Assembly (NCBI RefSeq): GCF_022179085.1
Contig: NZ_BPQE01000034.1
Location: forward strand, 34,286-98,285
Direction: 5' to 3'
DNA: 64,000 nucleotides
Origin: Methylobacterium aerolatum
GTDB lineage: Bacteria; Pseudomonadota; Alphaproteobacteria; Rhizobiales; Beijerinckiaceae
The notes beneath the pieces were generated by a model. That model saw nothing but the letters and a program-made list of their open reading frames with translations. It had not been told where the DNA came from and did not search any database. This document shows positions 44,373-55,300 of this stretch, one piece after another. Position numbers and translations under genes: made by a program. Numbering within the stretch: the stretch's first letter is position 1; the number at the start of each line of letters is the position of its first letter.

Positions 44373-44993
44373 TCACATGGCACCGCGCGCAGCTTCACCT
44401 GTCATCACCTCCACGCCGCGCCCCACCCGCGTGAAGCGCGCTTGAACCGCCCTCTCACGGCCCTCGGGCGCGTGGCGTCCGTCGAGGCCGGAGGGCTGGA
44501 GGCCGGGCGCGGTGGCCGCGGGCATGGCGGTGACGCCCGCGAGCCCCTCATCGGTCGCGCAGAGTTTTTCCAGGTGCTCCCGCTGGGCGGGGACGATCTT
44601 GCGCTCCTTCAGCGCGCCCTCGATCAGCGTCGCGATCTCGCGGCCCCGGTCGAGCCAGTCGACCTTCAGCTGGAGCCCGCCGTCCCGCTCGCGCAATTCG
44701 ACGCCCCAGCCGACCGCCGGGGCCTCGCCGCCGAACAGCCCGGCGGCGTCGGTGGCGTGGTTCACATCGACGGGGATCTTGATCGCGTCCTCGGTGAAGG
44801 CCGCCATCAGGGTCGCGGCGGAGACCTCGAAGGCCCGCCCGTCGCGGGTCTCGACCCGGCCGACCTTCGGGAACACCGTCACCCACTCGGGCGCGCTGCC
44901 GTCCTCCGGCAGGGCCACGGCGGCGGCGAACAGGGCGACGCCCGCAGCGTCGGCGTGTTCGATGAGGCCGGGGAAGGCGTGGCGCGGCGGCAT
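44373..44993 (-). pseudogene. Mu-like phage protease I remnant
   Basis: The 206-codon frame resembles Mu protein I, the prohead protease/scaffold: EWVTVFPKVGRVETRDGRAFEV at the start, KIPVDVNHATDAAGLFGGEAPAVGWGVELRERDGGLQLKVDWLDRG in the middle, and a C-terminal KERKIVPAQREHLEKLCATDEG. The usual YRYISP core between the last two is missing, so it looks internally deleted (normal length about 350). No other Mu genes are nearby. It is probably a decayed prophage relic next to tRNA-Ala. Confidence 0.65.
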
Positions 44994-44999
44994 GACCGC

Positions 45000-45384
45000 G
45001 TTGTGCTGCAGTCAACGGAGGATCGCACCCGGAAGCGGTTCCGGGGGGAGATCGGGGGCGGTGCCTACCGGTGTGTCGCTTATGGCAGAGTGCGGTCGGC
45101 TTGACGATGGGCGGGGCCGGTTTCGACCCAACTCAGCCGCCAGGATCACTGTCGGAGCTTCTCCAAAGCGGCCGGCCTTCAGCCATCCGGTAATTTCGGC
45201 TCGGGGTGGGCATCGGGCTTTGGATGCGATGCCCACGCCGGTTTCCCCGGCCGATGGTCGGGACCCGAGGTTTTGGGTCTGGTGTCGACCCATTTCCACC
45301 GTCGCGAGAGTTGTTGCTTCCTCCCGAAAGCGGTCCCTCTCGGTCGTTGGGCGATGTTAGTTGAGATCGCGCGGGTATCGAACG
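45000..45384. other. Non-coding stretch in the decayed region
   Basis: No supported gene. A 95-codon minus-strand frame (45012-45299) has no recognisable motif or start signal. The stretch looks like degraded accessory DNA between the phage remnant and the epoxide hydrolase fragment. Confidence 0.5.
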
Positions 45385-45459
45385 TCAGGCTAGGATGCGG
45401 ACGTACTCTTGTCCACGCTGATAACCTCGCGTGAGAATCCTATGGACTTGGAACTCTCC

Positions 45460-45618
45460 GATCTTCGCGAACGTCGCGCGCACATCTGCGACCAAGGCCA
45501 GTGGGTTTTCCGTGGCCGCGAAATGGCCGCCCTTCGGGGGCTCGTTGTGATGACGCAGGTCCGCGAAGCGCTTTTCCGCCCATCGCCGTGACAACCGCAT
45601 CACCTCGCCGGGGAACAC
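45460..45618 (-). pseudogene. C-terminal fragment of an epoxide hydrolase-like alpha/beta hydrolase
   Basis: About 53 codons read FPGEVMRLSRRWAEKRFADLR, HNEPPKGGHFAATENP and LVADVRATFAKI, the conserved C-terminal end of EphA-type epoxide hydrolases including the catalytic histidine in GGHFAA. The nucleophile part is absent, and the frame ends where an IS1182-like fragment begins on the other strand. It is therefore a gene relic, probably truncated by an insertion. Confidence 0.65.
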
Positions 45619-45714
45619 TGGAGGCCGGGGAGCGCCGGTTGGACGGCGATCCGCGGGCCATGCGGGTCCGGCGCCAGACGGTCGAGCACCTCTTCGGCAC
45701 GCTGAAGGCGCTTT
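45603..45714 (+). mobile_element. IS1182-like transposase C-terminal fragment
   Basis: The translated segment GTLEAGERRLDGDPRAMRVRRQTVEHLFGTLKA matches the conserved end of IS1182-family DDE transposases (the RRQTVEHPFGTLK motif). Only about 37 codons survive, without the DDE core or terminal inverted repeats. It abuts the epoxide hydrolase fragment on the opposite strand. Confidence 0.7.
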
Positions 45715-46174
45715 TCCGAAGCGGCCGTTGGTCCATCCTTTGCCAATCTAATCCAAGGTAGTCGGCACCGGCTGGGAAGGCGTCATGACCTTCTCGAACT
45801 GGAATGCATCGTTCTCGCCAGGCAGATCATTCTGCCCGTCTGGCGACGCGGTGGCGAGGTTTCAACCTGTCCTCGACCGGCAGCTCGACGAAGGAAAAAC
45901 CTACACTCGCATGCTTTTTCCGGAGCAGCGGGGGTTAATTTTTCCTTACTTGCGAGTGCTGATGTGCATGATGTCCCGAACGGTCAGGGTTCATCCAGCC
46001 GGGCACAGTCGAACCCCAGTCTCATCTTACGGGATGCGTCCGATGGGTAATCGATCAGGGAATTCGCCGCGACCGACGCCACGCTCGCTCAAGCCTCCGT
46101 CGAGGCCGGCCATCGTGCCGGATCGAGCCGAGGGCAGTGGCCTGCATCAGCGCGGTAAGCCGCCACCTTCCGAG
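45715..46174. other. Non-coding stretch upstream of the peroxidase locus
   Basis: No gene is supported. An open frame of 144 codons (45785-46219) has no recognisable domain and uneven codon use. An imperfect inverted repeat (CACTCGCA ... TGCGAGTG, 45905-45957) with a short AT-rich stretch between could be regulatory or IS-derived. Confidence 0.45.
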
Positions 46175-46276
46175 TGCATCGATCCAGTCGAAGGCATCCG
46201 CCGAGACTGGAAAAATTGATGCAAAAACAATGATCTAGTGCAGTCACGCATAAACGAAGTGAGTGCGTCACTGCAC
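46175..46276. repeat. ~101-bp two-hairpin repeat, copy B, upstream of the giant gene
   Basis: It aligns along its whole length with 18354-18454, with roughly ten substitutions and a one-base indel. The second hairpin (GTGCAG.TCACGCA ... TGCGTCACTGCAC, one mismatch) ends about 120 bases before the giant gene start, so it lies in that gene's probable promoter or leader region. Confidence 0.8.
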
Positions 46277-46398
46277 GAGAGATACCGGCAGATCGACCCG
46301 GCAAGCCGAGCGTCGACGCTTGATCCGAGGTCCTCCCCCTTTTCCGGGGCGCGCGAGCGCTGCGTCCCGCCCTTCAGCCATGGGCAATGGAGACGATC

Positions 46399-49300
46399 AT
46401 GTCCGTCACGTTCACGGTCGACACCAACGACCTCCGCCACATCCTCAAGCAGATCCAGATCGCCGAGGAGTTCACGGCACCCGGGAACACCCGGACCCTG
46501 CAGGACATCATCGGCCAGTCCGCCGCCCTGCTGCCGTTCGGGTTGCGGGCGGTGGACGGCAGCAACAACAACCTGTTGCCGGGCCAGAGCTCGCTGGGCG
46601 CGGCGGACCAGCCGTTCCCCCGACTCCTGCCGGCGCAGTACACCACCGGAAGCGGCTCGTTCGACACGAATGGCCCGGCCCCCGGCGGCAGCGTCTCGAA
46701 CAACGACTATTCCAAGCCCGGCACGGTCATCGACACCAGCATCCGGACCGCCAGCAACCTCATCTCGGACATGAGCCCGCACAACCCGGCGGCCATCGAC
46801 GCCTGGAGGTCCAACCCCATCGCTCAACAGGCGTATGCCGACGCCCACAACGGCGAGGCGCCGCCTCAGGGCTACGTCCCGACTGCGGCCGAACTGGCCT
46901 TCATCCCGAACCAGTCGCCGGACATCGGACTGTCGCCCCCCTTCAACGGCTGGATGACCCTGTTCGGGCAGTTCTTCGACCACGGGCTCGACCTCGTCAC
47001 GAAGGGCGGCAACGGTTCGGTCATCGTGCCCCTGATGCCGGACGACCCGCTGATCGCGGGCGCGGACGGCACCTTCGGCACGGCGGACGACCTGCCAGAG
47101 GCCCAGCGCTTCATGACGCTGACGCGGGCGACCCCGGTGCCCGGGCCAGGTGCCGACGGCGTCATCGGCACGGCCGACGACACCCGCGAGTCCATGAACA
47201 CCACGACCCCATGGATCGACCAGAACCAGACTTACACCTCGCACCCATCCCACCAAGTCTTCCTGCGCGAGTACGTCCGCGTCGACCCGACCCCGAACGA
47301 CGGCATCGCCAATCCGCTCATATTCGCGACGGGCCGGCTCCTGAACGGCGGTGCGGACGGCAAGGCCATCGCCAACTGGGCGGAGGTGAAGGCGCAGGCC
47401 AAGGCGATGCTTGGCATCGAGCTCGTCGACACGGACATCCACAACGTGCCGGTGCTGAAGACCGACCCCTACGGCAAGTTCATCCCCGGGCCGAACGGCT
47501 ACGCGCAGATGCTGATGCAGCCGGATGCGACCCACGCGACCACGTGGTTCAAGGAGGGCACCGCCGAGGGCATCCGTACCACCGGCGCCGTCATGACCGG
47601 CCACGCCTTCCTCGACGACATCGCCAACACCGCCGATCCCGTGGTGCGCGGGCGGCCCGTCGCGGCGGATGCCGACACCGACATCGGCAACGCCATCCCG
47701 GTCGGCCCCGACGGGACCCGCGCGACCTACGACAACGAGCTGCTCGACCGCCACTTCATCACCGGCGACGGGCGCGGCAACGAGAACATCGGCCTCACCG
47801 CCGTCCACACGATCTTCCACTCGGAGCACAACCGGCTCGTCGAGGCCAACAAGGCGACGATCCTCGCCTCCGGTGACCTCGCCTTCATCAACGAGTGGCT
47901 GCGGGTCGACGTCACCTCTCTTCCCACCACGCCGGAACAGGTCGCCGACCTGCAATGGGACGGCGAGCGTCTGTTCCAGGCGGCGAAGTTCGTGACCGAG
48001 ATGCAGTACCAGCACCTCGTGTTCGAGGAGTTCGCCCGGACGGTGCAGCCGAACGTCGATCCGTTCGTCTTCACCAACAGCGCCGATCTCGATCCGGCCA
48101 TCACCGCCGAATTCGCGCACGTCGTCTACCGGTTCGGGCACTCGATGCTCGGCGATACCGTCGACCGCCTCGGCTTCGACATGCAGCCGGTGGATGCCGA
48201 CCCGAACGCGCCGGGCAACCAAGAACTCGGCCTGATCGAGGCGTTCCTGAACCCGCTCGCCTTCACCGCCAGCGGCATCGACACCGACGCCGCCGCCGGC
48301 GCCATCATCCGTGGCATGACACGCCAGATCGGCAACGAGATCGACGAGTTCGTGGTCGACTCCCTGCGCAACAACCTGCTCGGGCTCCCCCTCGACCTCG
48401 CCGTCCTCAACATGGCGCGGGCGCGTGAACAGGGAGTGCCGTCCCTCAACGAGGCGCGCGCCGAGTTCTACGCGATGACCTCGGACGTGAAGCTCAAGCC
48501 GTACACGAGCTGGGTCGACTTCGCGCAGAACATCAAGAACCCAGCCTCCGTCATCAACTTCATCGCGGCCTACGGCCAGCACGACCTCGTCACGCAGGAG
48601 ACGACGCTCGCGGGCAAACGGGCGGCGGCGACCGCCCTGGTTTTCGGAACCCCGGTCAACGTGCCGGACGACCCGGCCACCCCCAACGTCAACGAGGCCC
48701 ACACCATCCAGCCGGCCGCCGACCGCCTCGACTTCCTGAACGGCACGGGCGCGTGGAACGCCGCCAATTCCGGCCTGAACAAGGTCGACTTCTGGATCGG
48801 CGGCCTCGCCGAGGAGAAGATGGAGTTCGGCGGTATGCTGGGCAACACCTTCAACTTCGTCTTCGAGACGCAGATGGAGAACTTGCAAAACGGCGACCGT
48901 TTCTACTACCTCAGCCGTACGCAGGGCATGAACCTCCTAAACGAACTGGAGGCCAACACGTTCTCGGCGCTCGTCCAGCGCAACACCGACCTGGGCACCG
49001 AGGGGTCCTCGCACCTGAACGGTTCGCTGTTCGACCGAGCGGACCACATCCTGGAACTCAACCAGTCCAAGCAGATCGGGGACGACCCGACGCAGGACGA
49101 CGCCCTCCTCCAGATCATCGACCCGAAGGTCGTGCGCGTGGCGCCCGGGGCCGATGTCGACGGCGACGGCCATGCCGACGGCGGCACGCTCAAGTTCAGC
49201 GGCGGCGAGCACGTCGTACTCGGCGGCACCGAAGGCAACGACCGCCTGATCGGCGACAAGGGCATCGACACCCTCTGGGGCGACGGCGGGGACGATTACC

Positions 49301-52300
49301 TCAACGGCGGGATGGAATCCGACCAGATCTTCGGCGGGGACGGCGACGACGTCATCGAGGACCCGTTCGGCGACGAGTTCATCCGCGGCGGCGAGGGCAA
49401 CGATGCCATCTCCAGCGGGCCGGGGCTCGACATCCTGTTCGGCGGCGGCGGCAAGGACTTCATCACCCACTCGACGGACCCCGTCGAGGTGTTCGCCGGG
49501 CGCGGCGACGACTTCGTCCTCGGCGGCAGCGCCGGCGACGGCCTGATGGGCAACGAGGGCGACGACTGGATCGAGGGCGGCGAAGGCTTCGATAGCCTCT
49601 CGGGCGAGAACTCGCAGCTGTTCTTCAACAGCATCATCATCGGCCATGACGTCCTGAACGGCCAGGGCAACGACACCGACTACGATGGCGAGTCCGGCGA
49701 CGACATCATGGTCCAGGGCCCCGGCATCCAGCGCAACAACGGGATGCTCGGCTTCGACTGGGTCATCCAGAAGGGCGACCCCAACGACGGGGTGATCGAC
49801 CTCGGCATCTCGCAATTCGCGACGCAGCCTGCCCTGATCCTGCGCGACCGCAACGACTCCGTGGAGGCGGCCTCGGGATGGAAGCACGACGACACGCTGA
49901 TCGGGACCGACAGGCCGACGGGGGCGAACGGCCCCGGCCTCGCCGGCATCATCAACGCCCCTCCCACCGACAGCATGCTGCTGTCGCAGAACGTCGCCCT
50001 GATCGACGGGCTTGAGGCGCTCCTGAAACTGACGCCCGCCGCGCTCCGGGGACAGACGACGGGTGGCGACGCGACCGCGTTCGCTGCCCTCCCGCCGGAC
50101 ACGACGGTATTCGACCCCCAGACCGGCAACGACATCCTCCTCGGCGGGGCCGGCGGCGACACGTTCACCGGCAAAGCCGGCAACGACATCATCGACGGCG
50201 ACCGGTGGCTCAACGTGCGGATCAGCATCCGCGACGCCGCCGGCACCGAGATCGCGACGGCCGACAGCCTTGCCGGCAAGATGTTCACGACCCCTGCCGG
50301 GCTCGCGAGCGGGACAGGACCCCTCTACCTCAACGGAATGACCCTCAAGGAGGCCCTGATGACGAGGGCCGTCAATCCGGGGCAACTCAACATCGTCCGC
50401 GAGATCGTCGACGCCGGCCAAGGTCAAGACGTCGATACGGCGGTGTTCTCCGACGTGCGCGCCAACTACACGTTCACGGATATTGGCGACGGCAGCCTCC
50501 GCGTGGAGCATACCGGTTTCTCGGCTCGCGCCGTGACCAAGCTCTCCGATGGAACGGACACGCTCCACAACATCGAGAGACTACAGTTCGCGGACGGCAC
50601 GATCGATGTGAAGCTTGTCCTCGACCAGCCCTTCGCACGGTTCAACCTCGTCGCCCCGGACGGGGACGTCGGGGCGTTCAACGCTGCCTTCACCGGCTTG
50701 GCCGCCGGCCGGCCGGTGACGGTCGCTTGGCAGGTTCTCAATGCCGACGGGACCTGGCGGGCCGCCACCGCAGGGGACGGGACCGTCGCGGACGCGCCCG
50801 GGGGCGTGCCGGGCGACCGATTCGTGCCGATCGTCCCGAACGTCGAGGTCCGAGCCGTCGCGACCTGGACGAGCACGCTCGCAGGCGTGACGGGGCCGCA
50901 GCAGACGCCGACCGCTGAGACCGGCCTCGTCGGCACCGCCGGCAACGAGAACCTCGACGGCTCGACGGGTGCCAACGTGATCCTGGGCCTCGCGGGCGAC
51001 GACAGGATCAGGGCCGATGCGGGCAACGACGTCGTCGACGGCGGCGACGGGAACGACCGACTCGACGGGGGCGCCGGCAACGACGTCCTGCGCGGCAACG
51101 ACGGCGACGACATTCTCGTCGGCCGTACGGGTGACAACACGCTCCAGGGCGGGACGGGGGACGACCAACTCTCGGGAGGAGCCGGCAACGACGTCGTCGA
51201 CGGCGGTGCGGGGACCGATACGGTGCTCGTCACCGGCCCGGTCGAAGCTTACGCGTTCGAGCGCGCCGGCGCGGTCATCACTGTGACGGACAACCTCGGC
51301 GCGGCGGGTGACGGACGCGATACCCTGACCGGGGTCGAGTTCCTGCAAGACGGGGGGGGAGACGTGTTCGCCATCGGCGCGGCAGGGACGGCCGGGGCCG
51401 ACATCGTGGTGGGCTCCGCCGCCGGGGAGACCCTCGCCGGCGGAGCGGGGGACGATCTGGTCTTCGCCGGCGGCGGTGCCGACACGGTGACGTGGGGACC
51501 GGGCGGCGGCCGGGACTTCGTCGATGGCGGTGCCGGGGTCGACACATTCCAGGTGAATGGCGGTGCCGCGGCCGAAACCTTCCGCGTCTACTCGCGTGCT
51601 GCGTGGGTCGGCGTCGCGGGGAACGTGGCGACCGCCCTCAACCCCAACACCGAGATCGTGATCACCCGCAACGGGACGGACGCCGCAAGCATCGTGGCGG
51701 AACTCGACAACGTCGAGGAGATCCGCGTCAACACCCTTCAGGTGACCTCGCCCGGCGGGGCCGCCGGGGGGACGAGCGCCGGCGATGCCATCCGGGTGAT
51801 CGGCGATTTCACCCCGACAAGCCTGAACTTCAACACCATCACCATCGACGGCACCGTGGGCGACGACACCGTCGACATCTCCGGCCTCACCTCGGCCCAC
51901 CGCATTGTGTTCCGCTCGGGCGGCGGGGTCGACACCCTCGTAGGCACGCTGCGCCCGCAGGACGTGATCGAATTGGCGCCGGGCACGACACGGGCCGACT
52001 ACACCGAGAGCCATGCCAACGGCATGACGACGCTGACCCACGGTACGCACAGCGTCACCTTCGCGAGCACGGGGACGCCGACCTTCGGCACTACGCCCGC
52101 CGCTGGTGGCGGGGGCGGCGGAAGCGGCGGAACCGGGGATGGGGCCGGCGCGGTTGCCAGTTTCACGCTGACGGCCACGGACCTCGCCGGCCTCAAGGGT
52201 CTCGTCACCGGGCAGCCGGTCGGTGGGGGCGACGATGCCGAGGGTGCGGCGGGCGTCCGCCAGCTCTCCGGGGCTGGCAACAATATCGCTCATCCCGAAT

Positions 52301-55300
52301 ACGGATCGGCCGACCAGCCGTTCATCCGGCTCACGCAGGCGCATTACGGCGACTACGATCCGGCGACCAATAACGGTAAGGTCAACCCGATCTTCGCCGG
52401 CCTCGACCCGCGCGCCATCAGCAACATCCTCGGCACCCAGGAGGCCAACCTCCCCAAACAGGCCGACGGCGCGAACATCTTCTTCATGGCGTTCGGCCAG
52501 TATTTCGACCACGGCCTCGACTTCCTGCCGAAGTCCGCAACGAACGGCACCATCGAGATCGGCGGGCCCGGCTCGCTCCGGAGCCCGACCAGCGACAACC
52601 CGGTCGACTTGACCCGCGGCGCGGTCGCCTCCCTCGACGCGAATGGGGTGCCGCGACACCTCAACAAGACCTCGCCGTTCGTCGACCAGAACCAAGCCTA
52701 CGGATCGCACGAGCTCGTGGGCCAATTCCTGCGGGAGAGCGACGGACACCAGGGCGTGGGGGCACACCTGCTGGCCGGGCCACCGGACCCGTCCAATCCC
52801 ACCTTCAGCCTACTGCCGACGCTGCGCGCGGTGATCCAGCACCACTGGGACGCGAACACGGTGTTCCACGACCCGTCGCTGCCCGGGGGCTCGGTAAGCT
52901 TCCGGGACTACTACTCGAACTACGTCGCGGCGGGTCAGCCCGCCGCGTCCTTGGTCGATCCGGCGACCGGCGCATTCAACGCCGGGATCGTCAAGGCGAT
53001 GGCCGCCGACTTCATGGGCAGTGGCCATGCGCTCCTCCTCGACGCGAACCCCTTCGTGAACCTCCTCGACCATTACGTCGCCGGGGACGGTCGCGCGAAC
53101 GAGAACGTGTCTCTCACGGCCATGCACACGGTCTGGGCGCGGAACCACAACTTCCACGTCGAGAACCTCCTGCAGTCGGGCTTCCAGGGCACGGACGAGG
53201 AGGTGTTCCAGGCTGCGAAGATGATCAACGAGGCGGAATACCAGCGCGTCGTCTTCACGGAGTTCGCGGACCACCTCATCGGCGGCATCAAGGGAAGCGG
53301 CAGCCATGGCGACGCCGGGTACAACCCCTCGGTCGACGCCCGCATCTCGGAAGAGTTCGCGTCGGCGGTCTACCGCGTCGGCCACTCGCTGATCGGGCAG
53401 ACGCTCACCGTGATCGGCGCGGACGGACAGCCTCACCAGGTCGCCCTCGTCGACGCCTTCCTCAATCCGACGAACGAGGCCGGCGCCTTCACGGGCCCCC
53501 TGCCTCCCGGCTACGTGCCGCAGCCGGGCTACGCTCAGCTCGGGGCGGGCGCCATCCTCGCCGGGGTGGCGACGCAGCCGGCCGAGGAGGTCGATTTCAA
53601 TATCGTGGACGCGGTGCGCAACGACCTCGTGCGCATCAACGCCGACCTCTTCGCCTTCAACGTGGCGCGGGGGCGCGACGTCGGGCTCGGCACCCTGAAC
53701 CAGGTCAGGGCCGACCTGAAAGCATCGAGCGACCCCTACGTCCGCGAGGCCGTGGGCTATGCCGGTAACCTCGACCCCTACACGTCCTGGGAAGACTTCC
53801 AGGCCCGCAACGGGCTGAGCGACGCGGTCATCGCGCAGTTCAAGCAGGCCTATCCCGATCTCGCCCTCGCCACGGCGGCCGAGCAGGCATCCTTCGCGGC
53901 GGTGAACCCGGACATCATCCTGCATGACGGGCCGAACGGGACCAAGATCGTCTCCGGCATCGACCGGGTCGACCTCTGGGTCGGCGGCCTCGCCGAGAAG
54001 CACATCAACGGCGGCATGGTCGGCCAGACCTTCTGGGTCGTGCTGCAGGAGCAGTTCGACCGCCTGCAGGAGGGAGACCGGTTCTACTACCTGGAGCGAT
54101 TCGACAACTTTGACTTCTACCAAAACATCGTCGATGGCCAGAGCTTCTCCGACATCGTCGCCCGCAACACCGGCCTGACGGGACTGCAGGAGGATATCTT
54201 CGCCGTCGGAGCCGGGGACGGTCAGGCCGCGGGCGGGGACGGCGCGGGCGCCGGTGCGGGCGCAACCCCCGATCACGGGACCGGAACCGAGGGCGAGGGG
54301 ACCGGTGCCGGTGCCGGTGCCGGTGCCGGGGCCGGGGCCGGTCAGGGCACCTCCACCGAACAGGGAGGCGTTGACGATCATTCAGCCGCCGGCGGCGGCA
54401 CAGGAGCAGGCACCCCCGGCGGGACATCGGGGGGGCACGGCGCATCCGGGGACGGCACCAATTCCACCGTCCACGGGGACGACCTGTCCGGCGGGCACGG
54501 CGGTGGCGTCCATGCCGGGAGCGGCGGCACGTCGGGGTCGGGTGCCGGAGGGTCGGAAGGTACGGGCGGCCATGACGACCACGGCGGTGACGGAGGCCAG
54601 GCGGGCACCGGCACGGCCGGCGAGCAGCAGGCCGGCGGCGGGGTGACGCCGCCCCCGTCCTCGACCGATCCGCATCTCGTCACCGGCACGGCCGCCGACG
54701 ACGTCCTGGTCGGCACGTCCGGCGGCGATACGATCCTCGGCCTTGCGGGCGACGACAACGTCCTGGCCGGCGACGGGGCGGACGTGGTCAGGGCCGGGGC
54801 GGGCGACGACTTCGTCGATGCCGGGGCGGGTCGCGACGTCGTATTCGGCGGTGCCGGCAACGACGACATCCTCGCCGGTGACGGCGCGGACATGGTCTAC
54901 GGCGACGCGGGCGCGGACCGCATCCTCGCCGGGGACGGCAACGACCTCGTGACGGGGGGCGCCGGGGACGATCACGTCATCGGCGGTGGGGGCGACGACC
55001 TGTTCGTCGCGGAGACCGGCGACGGCAACGACACCTATTGGGGGGACGAGGTCGGCGGAGGAGGCGGCAACGACACGCTCGACATGTCCGCCATCATGGA
55101 CAACATCGCGGTGAACCTCGGGACCGGGCTGGGTGGACGCGGCAGCGCCGCCAGCGGCCAAAGCGGAAGCGACGTCCTCTGGGGCATCGAGAACGTCGTG
55201 ACGGGCTCGGGCAACGACCACATCACCGCCAGCGACGCGGTGAACGTGATGGATGGGGGCTCCGGGGCGGACACCTACCACTTCGGTTCGGCCGCGGCGG

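Noticed and set aside
45012-45299. 95-codon minus-strand frame
   Set aside because: No Shine-Dalgarno, no family and located in decayed DNA; kept only as a non-coding stretch.
45785-46219. 144-codon plus-strand frame upstream of the peroxidase locus
   Set aside because: No recognisable motif, poor codon pattern, and it runs into the two-hairpin repeat.
46147-48888. Open minus-strand frame of about 913 codons opposite the giant gene
   Set aside because: Antisense artefact of the peroxidase coding sequence; the translation is repetitive V/D/G/R-rich.
49200-49615. Regular short repeats that look like a tandem DNA array or CRISPR
   Set aside because: The periodicity is 27 bases with variable sequence encoding GGxGxD nonapeptides, so it is RTX protein coding, not a CRISPR array; the same applies to 58480-59440.
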